Below are positions 1 through 8,877 of a DNA stretch of 64,000 nucleotides, in pieces (position 1 is the first letter of the stretch; each line of letters starts with the position of its first letter). The stretch covers positions 62,001-126,000 of the forward strand of contig NZ_JAJNCZ010000005.1 in NCBI RefSeq assembly GCF_021026345.1. The letters run 5' to 3'. The notes under the pieces are model-generated. The model did not search any database. It was given only the letters and a program-made list of their open reading frames with translations, and had not been told where the DNA came from. Made by a program: the position numbers and the translations under genes. This stretch comes from Rhizobium sp. GN54. Lineage in GTDB: Bacteria > Pseudomonadota > Alphaproteobacteria > Rhizobiales > Rhizobiaceae.

Positions 1-1
1 G

Positions 2-235
2 CCGGAAGCCGTCGACGGCGGCCCGATCGCCCGCATCCGGGAGGGCGACATGATCCGGCTCGACGCCGTCAGCGGCACGATCGAGGTGCTGGAGGATGCG
101 GTGACGTTTTCCGCCCGCGCGCCGGCGACCGCCGACCTCGCCGAGAACGAATTCGGCATGGGCCGCGAACTCTTCGCCCCCTTCCGCGCCATCGCCGGCC
201 CGGCGGATCACGGTGCGAGCGTGCTGTTCGCGTAG
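2..235 (+). CDS. edd: Phosphogluconate dehydratase, C-terminal end (partial)
   Basis: Only the last 77 residues are in the window. The reading frame enters open at the left edge and stops at TAG 233-235. The segment PEAVDGGPIARIREGD followed by MIRLDA and the late GMGRELFA block match the C-terminal swivel domain of the IlvD/Edd dehydratases, and the GMGRELFA ending is typical of Edd, the Entner-Doudoroff enzyme that makes KDG-6-phosphate. In S. meliloti a zwf-pgl-edd group lies next to the agl operon, as it would here. IlvD is the main alternative. The call rests on the tail alone. Confidence 0.8.
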   Translation, partial: PEAVDGGPIARIREGDMIRLDAVSGTIEVLEDAVTFSARAPATADLAENEFGMGRELFAPFRAIAGPADHGASVLFA

Positions 236-262
236 GCGGCGGGAGGGGACTGGCGCAGACAG

Positions 263-452
263 CCCCTCATCCGGCCTGCCGGCCACCTTCTCCCCGCAAG
301 CGGGGCAAAGGAGATGCGTGGCGACGCCTCGCTATCCGGCAACCGGTGAGTTTCAAAGTGGCGATGATGCCGTCGTGATTTGAGCAGAACGGCCGCGGCA
401 CCCGTCCTTCTCCCCGCCTGCGGGAAGAAGGTGGCGGCAGCCTGATGAGGGG
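263..452. repeat. Inverted pair of RIME-like intergenic repeat arms
   Basis: The left arm (263-311) begins CCCCTCATCCGGC and contains CCACCTTCTCCCCGC. The right arm (405-452) carries the same words in inverse orientation and ends CTGATGAGGGG. Each arm also has its own CCCCGC/GCGGGG-type hairpin. This is the pattern of the palindromic intergenic mosaic elements (RIME type) scattered through rhizobial chromosomes. It fills most of the 293-base gap between edd and the convergent PilZ gene, where it could also act as a bidirectional terminator. Confidence 0.7.
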
Positions 453-528
453 CGATCGGCTTTGAGGGCCACTGGGCGGGCCGGGGCCTGCGACGCAAGC
501 GCCCTCTCCGCCCGGCCTCGATGCCGCC

Positions 529-888
529 TCAGCCACCGTAGATGTCGAGCGTCCGGTTGCGATGGTTCGGGTGGGTCGAATAGACGAAGACGCGATTCAT
601 GTCCGTTTCGGCGAGCAGGCGCAGGAACCGGGCCTCGACGAGGTCGTTGGCGTAGACGCGCAGCGCCAGGCAACCGATCATCGGGATGCGGGCGCTGACG
701 ATGTCGAGATAGAAATTGTTCGGCAGGTTGAACTTGGTCGACATCCTGAGGACGGCGCCGCTGCGCGACAGCTTGACGATCTGGCAGCGGCGGGAGGCGA
801 GATTGACGATACCACCGGTCTCGGTGAACTCGATGCGCGCCTCGTTGCAGGTGTCCTCCATCGGGAAGTGCTTTTCCCGATCGTACAT
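529..888 (-). CDS. PilZ-domain-like protein, 119 aa
   Basis: The start is placed at the ATG at 888 (MYDREKHF), which has an AAGGAAG ribosome site seven bases upstream; an 18-residue longer form starting at 942 lacks such a site. The body reads like a small single-domain PilZ protein. The LSRSGAVLR segment resembles the second half of the c-di-GMP motif (D/NxSxxG), and hydrophobic strands follow. The canonical RxxxR half is not obvious, so c-di-GMP binding is uncertain. It stands alone, convergent with edd and downstream of aglK. A role in motility or envelope control is inference. Confidence 0.6.
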   Translation of the reverse strand: MYDREKHFPMEDTCNEARIEFTETGGIVNLASRRCQIVKLSRSGAVLRMSTKFNLPNNFYLDIVSARIPMIGCLALRVYANDLVEARFLRLLAETDMNRVFVYSTHPNHRNRTLDIYGG

Positions 889-1043
889 GAAGGATTCTTC
901 CTTGTTCAGGTAGTTCGAACGCTGCGACAACTGCATGCCCAATCCCGGTATTCCTGCTCAATTTCCGGCAGGAAAGCTAGGTCGGAAAACCTTAAGATGG
1001 CGTTCAACGCCCTTATCAAAAGGCACCACCCTGTTCCGGTTCG

Positions 1044-2135
1044 CTACAGGGCCCGGTAGCTGATGCCGTCCTTGTCGAAGAGGTGCAGCTTGCTGCGGTC
1101 GGCCGAAAGGCGCACCTTGTCGCCGCGCCGGACGGCCTGGATGCCGGGGATCTTGGCGATGATCGGCTCGCCCTCGACGAGCCCTTCGATATAGAGAAGC
1201 GTGACCTCGCCAAGCGCCTCGACGATGGCGACGGTGCCCTCGAACAGGAAGTCCGGGCCGGTCGTGACCTGCAGGTCCTCCGGCCGGACGCCGAAGCTCA
1301 CATCCTTGTCGTGCTCAGCCTCCGGCGTCGCGATGTCGAGGGTCGCTGCCGTGCCGCTCTTCAGCTCGACCGTCGTCGTCTGGCCCGCCATGACCACCTT
1401 CGCCGGCAGGACGTTCATCGCGGGCGAACCGATGAAGCGGGCGACGAACAGGTTGGCCGGCCGCTCGTAGAGTTCCAGCGGTGCGCCCACCTGCTCGATA
1501 TGTCCGGCGGAGAGCACGACGATGCGGTCGGCGAGCGTCATCGCCTCGACCTGGTCGTGGGTGACGTAGATCATCGTCGTATCGGCCATGCGCTCGGAGA
1601 GCCTGGCGATCTCGATGCGGGTGGCGACGCGCAGGGCGGCGTCGAGATTGGAGAGCGGCTCGTCGAAGAGGAAGACCTTGGGATTGCGGCAGATGGCCCG
1701 GCCGATCGCCACGCGCTGGCGCTGGCCGCCGGAAAGCGCCTTCGGCAAGCGATCGAGATAGTTGGTGAGCTGCAGCATTTCGGCGGCCGACCGGACGCGC
1801 CGGTCGATCTCGTCCTTGCCTTCCTTGGCGATGCGCATGCCGAAGGCCATGTTCTCGTAGACGGTCATGTGCGGATAGAGCGCATAGGACTGGAAGACCA
1901 TGGCGATGCCGCGCTTGGACGGCGGCACGTCGTTGACGCGCTCGCCGTCGATCATCATGTCACCGGCGGTGATCTCCTCAAGCCCGGCGATCATCCGCAG
2001 GAGCGTCGACTTTCCGCAGCCGGACGGTCCGACGAAGACGATGAACTCGCCCTGCTTGATGTCGAGATCGATGCCGTGGATCACGTCGACCGCGCCATAG
2101 GACTTGCGAATATCCTTCAATACCAGGCCCGTCAT
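1044..2135 (-). CDS. aglK: Alpha-glucoside ABC transporter, ATP-binding protein
   Basis: This is a 363-residue MalK/UgpC-type ATPase that powers sugar import. Walker A (GPSGCGKST) lies at residues 36-44, the LSGGQ signature at 134-138 and Walker B (VFLFDEP) at 154-160. A C-terminal TOBE/MalK regulatory domain covers roughly 235-363. The ATG at 2135 follows a GGGAGG ribosome site; a longer form starting at 2189 is less likely because it would run into aglA. It is the last gene of aglE-F-G-A-K. The order matches the S. meliloti alpha-glucoside operon for sucrose, maltose and trehalose. Confidence 0.9.
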   Translation of the reverse strand: MTGLVLKDIRKSYGAVDVIHGIDLDIKQGEFIVFVGPSGCGKSTLLRMIAGLEEITAGDMMIDGERVNDVPPSKRGIAMVFQSYALYPHMTVYENMAFGMRIAKEGKDEIDRRVRSAAEMLQLTNYLDRLPKALSGGQRQRVAIGRAICRNPKVFLFDEPLSNLDAALRVATRIEIARLSERMADTTMIYVTHDQVEAMTLADRIVVLSAGHIEQVGAPLELYERPANLFVARFIGSPAMNVLPAKVVMAGQTTTVELKSGTAATLDIATPEAEHDKDVSFGVRPEDLQVTTGPDFLFEGTVAIVEALGEVTLLYIEGLVEGEPIIAKIPGIQAVRRGDKVRLSADRSKLHLFDKDGISYRAL

Positions 2136-2158
2136 GCTGCCTCCCCTTTTCCTGCTCG

Positions 2159-3811
2159 TCACGCGTAGCGGGCGAAGAATGCGCCCCATGCCGGTAGCGC
2201 GATCTTCTTTTCGTTCAGCCTGCCGTCAAATCCGTGCCCTGCCAGAGCCTCGATCGCCGCAGCCGGACGCTCGACCTCGCAAGCCTCGCCGCCCATGTTG
2301 AACAGGCAGAGGATGCGCTCGTTGCCGTGGCTGCGGACGAAGGACAGGACCCCGTCGCTCGCCGGGCCGAACGCGATCTCGCCCTTCACCAGTGCGGGAT
2401 GCTGGCGGCGGAAGGCGATGAAACCGCGATAGTGATTAAGGACCGACCCCGGGTCATCCTCCTGGATCGAGACGGCGGCACCGAGATGGATGGCCGGCAC
2501 GGGAAGCCAGGGCCGCGCCGGGCTGAAGCCGCCGTTGATCGCCGAGGAATCCCATGGCATCGGCGTGCGGCAGCCGTCGCGCCCCTTGAAGTCCGGCCAG
2601 AACTGGATCCCGTAGGGGTCCTGCAGGTCCTCATAGGCGAGCTCGGCCTCGGGGAGCGCCAGTTCCTCGCCCTGATAGATGCAGACGGAGCCGCGCAACG
2701 ACATCAGGAGCGATGCCAGCAACTTGGCATGGGCAGCGTGATCGGCAACGCCGGCGTCCCAGCGGCTGACATGGCGCATGACGTCGTGGTTGGAAAACGC
2801 CCAGCAGACCCAGCCGTCCGGGGCCGCCTTGTCGAGCGCATGCTGGACCTCAGCGACCGACCCCGGCGTCGGGACGTCCGGCGCCAGGAACTCGAAGGCG
2901 TAGCACATCTGCATCTTGTCGCCGCCGGACGTGTACTGGCCGGCGATCTCCAGCCCGCGCTGGCTGTCGCCCACCTCGCCGACGGCGGCGATCGCCGGGA
3001 ACTCGTCCATCACCGCGCGGAAACGCTTGAGGAACGCCAGGTTCTCCGGCCGGTTCTTGTCGTAGAGGTGTTCCTGGTAGTTGTAGGGGTTCACGGCGGG
3101 TGCGGTCTGCGCGTTGCGGCGCTCCGGCGCAAGCGGCGGGTTGTCGCGCAGTTCCTTGTCGTGGAAGTAGAAGTTGATCGTATCCAGCCGGAAGCCGTCG
3201 ACGCCGCGGGTCAGCCAGAAGCGGGCGACCGACAGCAGCGCATCCTGAACTTCCGGATTGTGCAGGTTCAGGTCCGGCTGCGAGGTCAGGAAATTGTGCA
3301 TGTAGTATTGCAGCCGGGTCGGGTCCCACTGCCAGGCCGAGCCGCCGAAGATCGACAGCCAGTTGTTGGGCGGGGTGCCGTCCGGCCTGGAATCGGCCCA
3401 GACATACCAGTCCGCCCTGGGGTTCGCGCGGCTGGAACGGCTCTCGACGAACCAGGGATGCCTGTCGGAAGTGTGCGACAATACCAGGTCGATCATCACC
3501 CGGATGCCGAGCCGATGCGCCTCGGCGACCACAGCGTCGAAATCCTCCAGCGTCCCGAAGATCGGGTCGACATCCTCGTAGTTGGAGACGTCGTAGCCGA
3601 AGTCGCGCATCGGCGAAGTAAAGAAGGGGGAGATCCAGATGGCATCCACGCCCAGTGAGGCGACATGCGGCAGGCGCTGGGCGATGCCCTTCATGTCGCC
3701 GATGCCGTCGCCGTTGGTGTCCTGGTAGGAGCGCGGATAGATCTGGTAGATCACCGCGCCGCGCCACCAGTCCTTGTCAACGGCCGGCAGGGGTGCATTC
3801 GTCGTCGTCAT
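2159..3811 (-). CDS. aglA: Alpha-glucosidase, GH13
   Basis: This 550-residue cytoplasmic enzyme should hydrolyse the imported alpha-glucosides. GH13 landmarks are visible: DLVLSHTS at 108-115, the nucleophile Asp210 in GFRLDTI, the acid/base Glu279 in VGEVGD and FSNHDV at 339-344. The (beta/alpha)8 barrel starts at WWRGAVIYQIYPRSYQD. There is no signal peptide, consistent with intracellular action. It sits between the permease gene aglG and aglK, 23 bases from aglK. Oligo-1,6-glucosidases and trehalose-6-phosphate hydrolases share the fold, and the operon context favours alpha-glucosidase. Confidence 0.9.
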   Translation of the reverse strand: MTTTNAPLPAVDKDWWRGAVIYQIYPRSYQDTNGDGIGDMKGIAQRLPHVASLGVDAIWISPFFTSPMRDFGYDVSNYEDVDPIFGTLEDFDAVVAEAHRLGIRVMIDLVLSHTSDRHPWFVESRSSRANPRADWYVWADSRPDGTPPNNWLSIFGGSAWQWDPTRLQYYMHNFLTSQPDLNLHNPEVQDALLSVARFWLTRGVDGFRLDTINFYFHDKELRDNPPLAPERRNAQTAPAVNPYNYQEHLYDKNRPENLAFLKRFRAVMDEFPAIAAVGEVGDSQRGLEIAGQYTSGGDKMQMCYAFEFLAPDVPTPGSVAEVQHALDKAAPDGWVCWAFSNHDVMRHVSRWDAGVADHAAHAKLLASLLMSLRGSVCIYQGEELALPEAELAYEDLQDPYGIQFWPDFKGRDGCRTPMPWDSSAINGGFSPARPWLPVPAIHLGAAVSIQEDDPGSVLNHYRGFIAFRRQHPALVKGEIAFGPASDGVLSFVRSHGNERILCLFNMGGEACEVERPAAAIEALAGHGFDGRLNEKKIALPAWGAFFARYA

Positions 3812-3838
3812 TTCCGGTCCTGTCTCTTTGCGCTGTCT

Positions 3839-4984
3839 TCAGCCGCCCTTGACCGATCCCGCCAACAGACCGCGTACGAGATAGCGCTGCAGGGCGAAGA
3901 AGACGATCAGGGGAACGATGATGGTGATGAAGGCCGAAGCCGTGAGGATCTCCCAGTTGCCGCCGCGCGATCCGAGCAGGTTCACCAGGCGTCCGGTCAG
4001 CACCAGTTCGTCGTTGCCGGTGCCGAGGAACACGATCGCGACCAAGAGGTCGTTCCAGGTCCAGAGGAACTGGAAGATCGCAAAGGAGGCGAGCGCGGGA
4101 AACGACAGCGGCAGGATGATCTTGACGAAGATGTCGAAGTCGCTGGCGCCGTCGACGCGCGCGGATTCCATGATCTCCTTGGGCAGGCCGGCCATGTAGT
4201 TGCGCAGCAGGTAGATCGCCAGCGGCAGGCCGAAGCCCATATGCGCCAGCCAGATGCCGACATAGGTCTTGGCGGGAACGCCGAAGAAGGCGCCGACGCC
4301 GTTGTAGAGCTTCAGGAGCGGGATCAGCGACATCTGCAGCGGCACGACGAGCAGGCCGACGACGACGGCGATCAGGATCGCCCGGCCGGGAAATTTCATC
4401 CAGGCCAGCGCATAGGCGCAGAAGGCGGCAACCAGGATCGGGATGATGGTGGCGGGAATGGCGACCGTCAGCGAATTGATGAAGGACTGACCGATGCCCT
4501 CGGCACTGAGGACCTCGCGGTAGTTGTCCAGCGTGAAGCGGGGCGGCACGGCGGCGGTAAAGAAGATGCGCTGGCCGCGCGAGCCTTCCATGCGGGTGTC
4601 GGAGACGATCTCGAAGCTGCCATCCGCCTGGACCGTCAGCTTCTCGCCATCGTTCAGCTCCGCCGTCTGCCCCGGCTGGAAGGCGGCCGGATCGCGGCTA
4701 TTGAAGCCGAAGGCGGAAACCTCGCCCTTCTGGCCTTCGAGAAGATTGCCGGAGAGCACGAACCTGCCGTCCCGCTCGGTCTGCGTTTCCGGCGACGGGG
4801 CGCGGAAGACGACGTTCTGCGTCGAGGTCAACAGCGCCGTCCACCAGCCGGAGACGGCAAGCTGGTCCTTGTCGCGCAGGGAGGAGATCAGAAGGCCCGC
4901 CGTCGGCAGCGTCCAGAGGGCCACGAGCAGGAGCACGGAGAGGTGGACGACGAAGGTCAGGGGCGAACGGGTGGCGCCGGGCAT
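3839..4984 (-). CDS. aglG: Alpha-glucoside ABC transporter, permease (MalG type)
   Basis: This 381-residue inner-membrane permease has a first membrane helix at about 10-32, then an unusually long periplasmic insert (about 36-145) and five further helices. The coupling-loop EAA motif is visible as EIMESARVDGASDFDIF. The insert is why the protein is about 100 residues longer than typical MalG; the agl-type MalG proteins are long in the same way as far as I recall. The start is one base after the aglF stop, so the two are translationally coupled. Confidence 0.88.
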   Translation of the reverse strand: MPGATRSPLTFVVHLSVLLLVALWTLPTAGLLISSLRDKDQLAVSGWWTALLTSTQNVVFRAPSPETQTERDGRFVLSGNLLEGQKGEVSAFGFNSRDPAAFQPGQTAELNDGEKLTVQADGSFEIVSDTRMEGSRGQRIFFTAAVPPRFTLDNYREVLSAEGIGQSFINSLTVAIPATIIPILVAAFCAYALAWMKFPGRAILIAVVVGLLVVPLQMSLIPLLKLYNGVGAFFGVPAKTYVGIWLAHMGFGLPLAIYLLRNYMAGLPKEIMESARVDGASDFDIFVKIILPLSFPALASFAIFQFLWTWNDLLVAIVFLGTGNDELVLTGRLVNLLGSRGGNWEILTASAFITIIVPLIVFFALQRYLVRGLLAGSVKGG

Positions 4985-4985
4985 C

Positions 4986-5996
4986 TCAGTGACCTCCGGT
5001 TTCGCGCGTGGCGTTGCGGATATTCCAGATCATGATCGGGATGACGAGGACCATGATGACGACGGCGATCGCCGCGCCCCGGCCGAAATCGCCGCCGCCG
5101 CGGAACATCCAGTCGAACATGAGGTTGGCCAGCACCTGCGTCTGCCATTGGCCGTTGGTCATCGCGAGAACGATGTCGAAGACCTTGAGGACGAGGATGG
5201 TGATCGTGGTCCAGACGACGGCGATCGTGCCCCAGATCTGCGGGATCATGATCTTGAAGAAGATCTGCAGCCCGTTGGCGCCGTCGATGACGGCCGCCTC
5301 CAGCGTCTCCTCGGGAATGCCCCTGAGCGCCGCCGACAGGATCACCATGGCAAAGCCGGTCTGGATCCAGATCAGGATCACCATCAGGAAGAAGTTGTTC
5401 CAGAACGGCAGCGTGATCCAGGCCTCCGGCGAGCCGCCGAACCAGGTGACGATCGCGTTCAGGATGCCGATCTGCTCGCTGCCCTCGGCGCGATAGTCGT
5501 AGACGAATTTCCAGATCACCGCGGCGCCGACGAAGGAGATCGCCATCGGCATGAAGATCAGCGTCTTGGCAATGTTGCCCCACCAGATGCGATCGGTGAG
5601 TGCCGCGATGACCAGGCCGAAGAAGGTCGAGAGCGCCGGGACGACCAGCAACCAGAGGAAATTATTGAAGATCGACTGGCGGAATTCGCCGTCGCCGAGC
5701 ATCCAGACGAAATTGCCCGGTCCGACGAAGGTCTGCCCCGTCCGGTCGTGCAGGCTCAGCCGGACGGATTCAAACACCGGATAGACGAGGTAGACCGCAA
5801 GCGCCACAAGCGCCGGCAGCATGAACAGCCAGGGGCGGATGGCGTTGGTGGTCCTCAGGTTCCGTGACGCCTTCGCGCCCGACAGGCCCTTGGACGGGAA
5901 GACCCGATCCAGAAGCCAGTTGGTGGCGAAGAAGTAGAAGGCGCAGGCGAGCACGCCCGCGATCATCGTTCCTATGGCAAACACGAGTTGCTGCAT
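4986..5996 (-). CDS. aglF: Alpha-glucoside ABC transporter, permease (MalF type)
   Basis: This 336-residue permease has its first membrane helix right at the N terminus (MQQLVFAIGTMIAGVLACAF) and a cluster of helices from about residue 70. The EAA loop includes EETLEAAVIDGANGLQIFFK. The ATG at 5996 has a strong GGAAGGAGGGG ribosome site, so I reject the longer 411-residue reading that starts at 6221 and would overlap aglE. It partners AglG in the transport pore. Confidence 0.88.
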   Translation of the reverse strand: MQQLVFAIGTMIAGVLACAFYFFATNWLLDRVFPSKGLSGAKASRNLRTTNAIRPWLFMLPALVALAVYLVYPVFESVRLSLHDRTGQTFVGPGNFVWMLGDGEFRQSIFNNFLWLLVVPALSTFFGLVIAALTDRIWWGNIAKTLIFMPMAISFVGAAVIWKFVYDYRAEGSEQIGILNAIVTWFGGSPEAWITLPFWNNFFLMVILIWIQTGFAMVILSAALRGIPEETLEAAVIDGANGLQIFFKIMIPQIWGTIAVVWTTITILVLKVFDIVLAMTNGQWQTQVLANLMFDWMFRGGGDFGRGAAIAVVIMVLVIPIMIWNIRNATRETGGH

Positions 5997-6076
5997 GATC
6001 CCCTCCTTCCGGACACCGGGCGCGTCGCGGCCGATCCTTCGGCCCGGCGGCGACACCGGCACCATGCCGATGCCGT

Positions 6077-6114
6077 CCCATCGGGCGCCGGACCTTTGCC
6101 CGGCGCCCGATGGG
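6077..6114 (-). terminator. Very strong intercistronic hairpin after aglE
   Basis: Two perfect 15-base arms (6077-6091 CCCATCGGGCGCCGG and its complement at 6100-6114) enclose an eight-base loop, in the 124-base gap between aglE and aglF. There is no T-run, so it is probably an mRNA-stabilising or partially terminating stem. Such stems typically follow binding-protein genes and leave them expressed above the permease genes. Confidence 0.75.
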
Positions 6115-6120
6115 TGGCCG

Positions 6121-7479
6121 CTACTTGATCGCGTCCCAGGCCTTCTGGATGCCGGCTGCGACATCGGCCGAGGACTTGCCGCCGACATAGTTGACCATGC
6201 CGGTCCAGAAGGCGCCGGCACCGATCTTGCCGGGCATCAGGTCGGAGCCGTCGAAGCGGAAGGTGGTGGAATTCAGCAGGATCTCGCCCTGCTTCTTCAT
6301 CGGCGCGTTGGCATAGGCTTCCTGGTTGGCGCTCTTGAAGGGCGTCAGGAAGCTTGACTGCGCCATCCACAGCTCATGGGCGATCGGGGTCTTGAGGAAA
6401 TCCAGGAAGGCACGCGCCGCCGGGGTGTCCTTGGTGATCATTGCCAGCGTGCCGGCGCCGAGAACGGGATTGCCGAGCTCCGGCTTCGAGGCATAGGGCG
6501 GCATGTAGAAGAAGTCCGCATCCTCGCCCACGACCGTGCCCTCGGGGAAGAATGAGGGGATGAAGGACGCCTGATGGTGCAGGTAGCACTTCGGCGGCGA
6601 GGCGAAGAGGCCCTTCGGGCTGTCGCGGAAGTCGGTCGAGGCCACCGCCGCGGGTCCGCCGGCCGCAAACTTGTCGGTCTTGGCGAACCAGCCGAACTCG
6701 TCGATGGCGCCGGTGACGGCAGGATCGTCGAAGGCAATCGCGTTGGTGACCCACTTGTCATAGGTCTCCGGCGTCTGGGTGCGCAGCATCAGGTCCTCGA
6801 CCCAGTCGGTGGCCGGCCAGCCGGTGGCGCCGCCCGAGCCGAGCCCGATGCACCAGGGCGTCTCGCCGTCGGCGACGATCTGCTCCGTCAGCGCCTTCAG
6901 CTCCTCCATGGTCTTCGGAACCTCGTAGCCGGCATCCTCGAAGTTCTCCGGCACGTACCAGACCAGCGACTTCACGTCGATCTTGTAGGGAAAGCCGAAG
7001 AGCTGCGCGTTGCCGTCCTTGTCCTTGTAGGTCGAGAGGTCGACCCAGGACTGGCCGGCGGCATAGTTGTCGAGCAGCCACTCTTTCGTCTCGTCGCCGA
7101 GCGGCGTCAGGTAGCCCTTGGAGGCGAGGTCGGCGATGAGGCCGGGCTGCGGCAGGATCGCGACATCCGGCGGACTGCCGGCCTGCGTGTCGATGACGAT
7201 CTGCTGTTCGTAATTCTCCGACGACGAATACTTGATCTCGACGCCCGTCGCTTCCTCGAAATAGGCGAAGACGCTTCTGAACAGCACCTCGTCCTCGCCG
7301 CGCCAGGGGCCGAAGATCGTCAGCGTCTGGCCCTTCAGGTCATGGCCGTTCCTGAATTCCTCGAAGCTCGCCCAGTTGAACTTGCCGTCCTCGCCGGGCG
7401 CGAACTTCAGTTCGGCCGCACCCGCACCACCCACGAGCAGCGACGCCAAAGCTGCCGTCATCAAGAAACGCTTCTTCAC
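6121..7479 (-). CDS. aglE: Alpha-glucoside ABC transporter, substrate-binding protein
   Basis: This 452-residue periplasmic protein of extracellular solute-binding family 1 binds alpha-glucosides and delivers them to AglF/AglG. I use the GTG at 7479 (then KKRFLMTAALAS) because a GGGAGGAAA ribosome site precedes it; an in-frame start at 7527 would add 16 unlikely residues. A signal peptide with cleavage near AGA-AEL (about residue 22) is evident. It is the first gene of the operon, with LacI-type operators upstream and a strong hairpin downstream. Confidence 0.9.
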   Translation of the reverse strand: MKKRFLMTAALASLLVGGAGAAELKFAPGEDGKFNWASFEEFRNGHDLKGQTLTIFGPWRGEDEVLFRSVFAYFEEATGVEIKYSSSENYEQQIVIDTQAGSPPDVAILPQPGLIADLASKGYLTPLGDETKEWLLDNYAAGQSWVDLSTYKDKDGNAQLFGFPYKIDVKSLVWYVPENFEDAGYEVPKTMEELKALTEQIVADGETPWCIGLGSGGATGWPATDWVEDLMLRTQTPETYDKWVTNAIAFDDPAVTGAIDEFGWFAKTDKFAAGGPAAVASTDFRDSPKGLFASPPKCYLHHQASFIPSFFPEGTVVGEDADFFYMPPYASKPELGNPVLGAGTLAMITKDTPAARAFLDFLKTPIAHELWMAQSSFLTPFKSANQEAYANAPMKKQGEILLNSTTFRFDGSDLMPGKIGAGAFWTGMVNYVGGKSSADVAAGIQKAWDAIK

Positions 7480-7566
7480 GTGATTTCCTCCCACGATGTG
7501 CCCGCATCGGAACGCCGGCTTCTCCAAATTCGCCCCGAGAATTCGCCCTGACTTCCCCCAAGTCTC

Positions 7567-7581
7567 TCAAAGCGCTTTGGA
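7567..7581. promoter_or_regulatory. LacI-family operator ahead of aglE
   Basis: The near-perfect palindrome TCAAAGCGCTTTGGA with central GCGC is the classic core of LacI/GalR-family operators. It lies 88 bases upstream of the aglE start in the aglE-aglR divergent region, so it is the likely AglR site for the operon. Confidence 0.7.
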
Positions 7582-7685
7582 CGAAAGAATTCCCTATCGT
7601 CGCCACCGCGTCAAGCCTCTTCCGCTGGCGCCCGCATCGAGGCCTGCGCTTCCTGCGTCGCAGCAAGGGTTTTGCAACGCAAACA

Positions 7686-7715
7686 AGCGATTTCGCTTTC
7701 AAAGGCGAAATCGCT
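7686..7715. promoter_or_regulatory. Perfect inverted repeat between aglE and aglR
   Basis: Eleven-base arms AGCGATTTCGC and GCGAAATCGCT enclose an eight-base spacer (TTTCAAAG). It lies between the two operator-like palindromes. It may be a protein-binding site or, in the aglR leader, an RNA hairpin. Confidence 0.55.
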
Positions 7716-7750
7716 GATGCTACATGAGGGTGGCGCTTGGGCGGGAGGAT

Positions 7751-7766
7751 TTCAAAGCGCTTCGAA
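7751..7766. promoter_or_regulatory. Second LacI-family operator, just upstream of aglR
   Basis: TTCAAAGCGCTTCGAA repeats the core of the 7567-7581 site, 184 bases away, and sits 18 bases ahead of the chosen aglR start. Its position argues for autoregulation, possibly with DNA looping, and against a start codon upstream at 7724. Confidence 0.65.
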
Positions 7767-7783
7767 TCGCGAAGGCAAGCAAC

Positions 7784-8839
7784 GTGAACCTCAAACAGCT
7801 GTCGCAGCTCCTCGGTCTTTCGCAGACGACGGTTAGCAGAGCCCTCAACGGGTATCCGGAGGTCAATGCCGAGACGCGCGAGCGCGTTCTCGACGCGGTG
7901 CGCAGGACGGGTTACCGGCCGAACCGCGCGGCACAGAGGCTTGCCACCGGGCGCGCAGGCTCGATCGGGCTGGTGATGCCGACGGCACATGGATATCCCT
8001 CCGACGTGCATTTCGGCGAGTTCCTGGCGGGGCTGGGCGACGAGGCGGTGCGCCACGACTTTCACTTCGTCATCAATCCGAGCCATCCCGACGACGAGGA
8101 GGCGACCTGCAAGCGGCTGGTTGCCAGCGGCAATATCGACGCGCTCTTCATCGCCTACATGCGCGAGAAGGATCCTCGCGTCGCGCTGCTGAAATCGCTG
8201 TCGATCCCCTTCATCGTGCACGGACGCTCGATCGGGATCCCGACCGACTATCCCTATCTCGACATCGACAACACCGCCGCGTTCCACGATGCGACGAAAC
8301 TGCTGGTGCAGCTCGGGCACCGGCGGATCGCGCTTTTGAACGGGCCGGCCCATTTCGCCTTTGCGATCCGCCGGAAGAAGGGCCTGGAGGCGGCGCTCGC
8401 GGAAAGCGGGCTGAGGCTCGACGAGGCCTGCGTGCAGCACTCGCCGATGACGGACGAACACGGTTTTTCCGGCATGAAGCGGTTTCTCGACCTGCCCGAA
8501 CGACCGACCGCGATCCTTTGCTCCAGCACGGTGCTGGCGCTCGGGGCCGTGCGGGCGCTGAACCAGGCCGGGTTGAAGCTCGGCTCAGACGTGTCGCTGA
8601 TCGCCCACGACGACGTGCTGCCGATGCTGAAGCCGGAGAATTTCAGCGTGCCGCTGACGACGACGCGTTCGTCGCTGCGCAGTGCCGGTTCGCGGATCGC
8701 CAAGCGGCTGATCGCCCGCATTCTCAACCTGGAGACCCTGCCCGAGCAGGAACTGTGGACGGCGGAGCTGATCGTGCGCGCCTCCACCGGACCGGCGCCA
8801 CAGCCGGCCGGCCGGGCGAACAGGCGTTCGCCGGGGTAA
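7784..8839 (+). CDS. aglR: LacI-family repressor of the alpha-glucoside operon
   Basis: This 351-residue regulator has an N-terminal helix-turn-helix at about 2-50 (LSQLLGLSQTTVSRALNG, then a hinge ending GYRPNRAAQRLATGR) and a periplasmic-binding-protein-like effector domain after residue 60. I choose the GTG at 7784, which gives the usual family N terminus NLKQLSQLLG and has GAAGG upstream. A start at 7724 would put an operator inside the coding region. It is divergent from aglE and should repress the operon and itself until an alpha-glucoside binds. Confidence 0.88.
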   Translation: MNLKQLSQLLGLSQTTVSRALNGYPEVNAETRERVLDAVRRTGYRPNRAAQRLATGRAGSIGLVMPTAHGYPSDVHFGEFLAGLGDEAVRHDFHFVINPSHPDDEEATCKRLVASGNIDALFIAYMREKDPRVALLKSLSIPFIVHGRSIGIPTDYPYLDIDNTAAFHDATKLLVQLGHRRIALLNGPAHFAFAIRRKKGLEAALAESGLRLDEACVQHSPMTDEHGFSGMKRFLDLPERPTAILCSSTVLALGAVRALNQAGLKLGSDVSLIAHDDVLPMLKPENFSVPLTTTRSSLRSAGSRIAKRLIARILNLETLPEQELWTAELIVRASTGPAPQPAGRANRRSPG

Positions 8840-8877
8840 GACAGAGGCAGCTCCGGCTCTTTGGCCGGATCTGTCTT
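8838..8877. terminator. Bidirectional terminator between aglR and folD
   Basis: Outer arms AAGACAGA (8838-8845) and TCTGTCTT (8870-8877) and inner arms CCGGC/GCCGG form a two-tier hairpin exactly filling the gap between the convergent genes, with TTT at the end. Confidence 0.75.
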
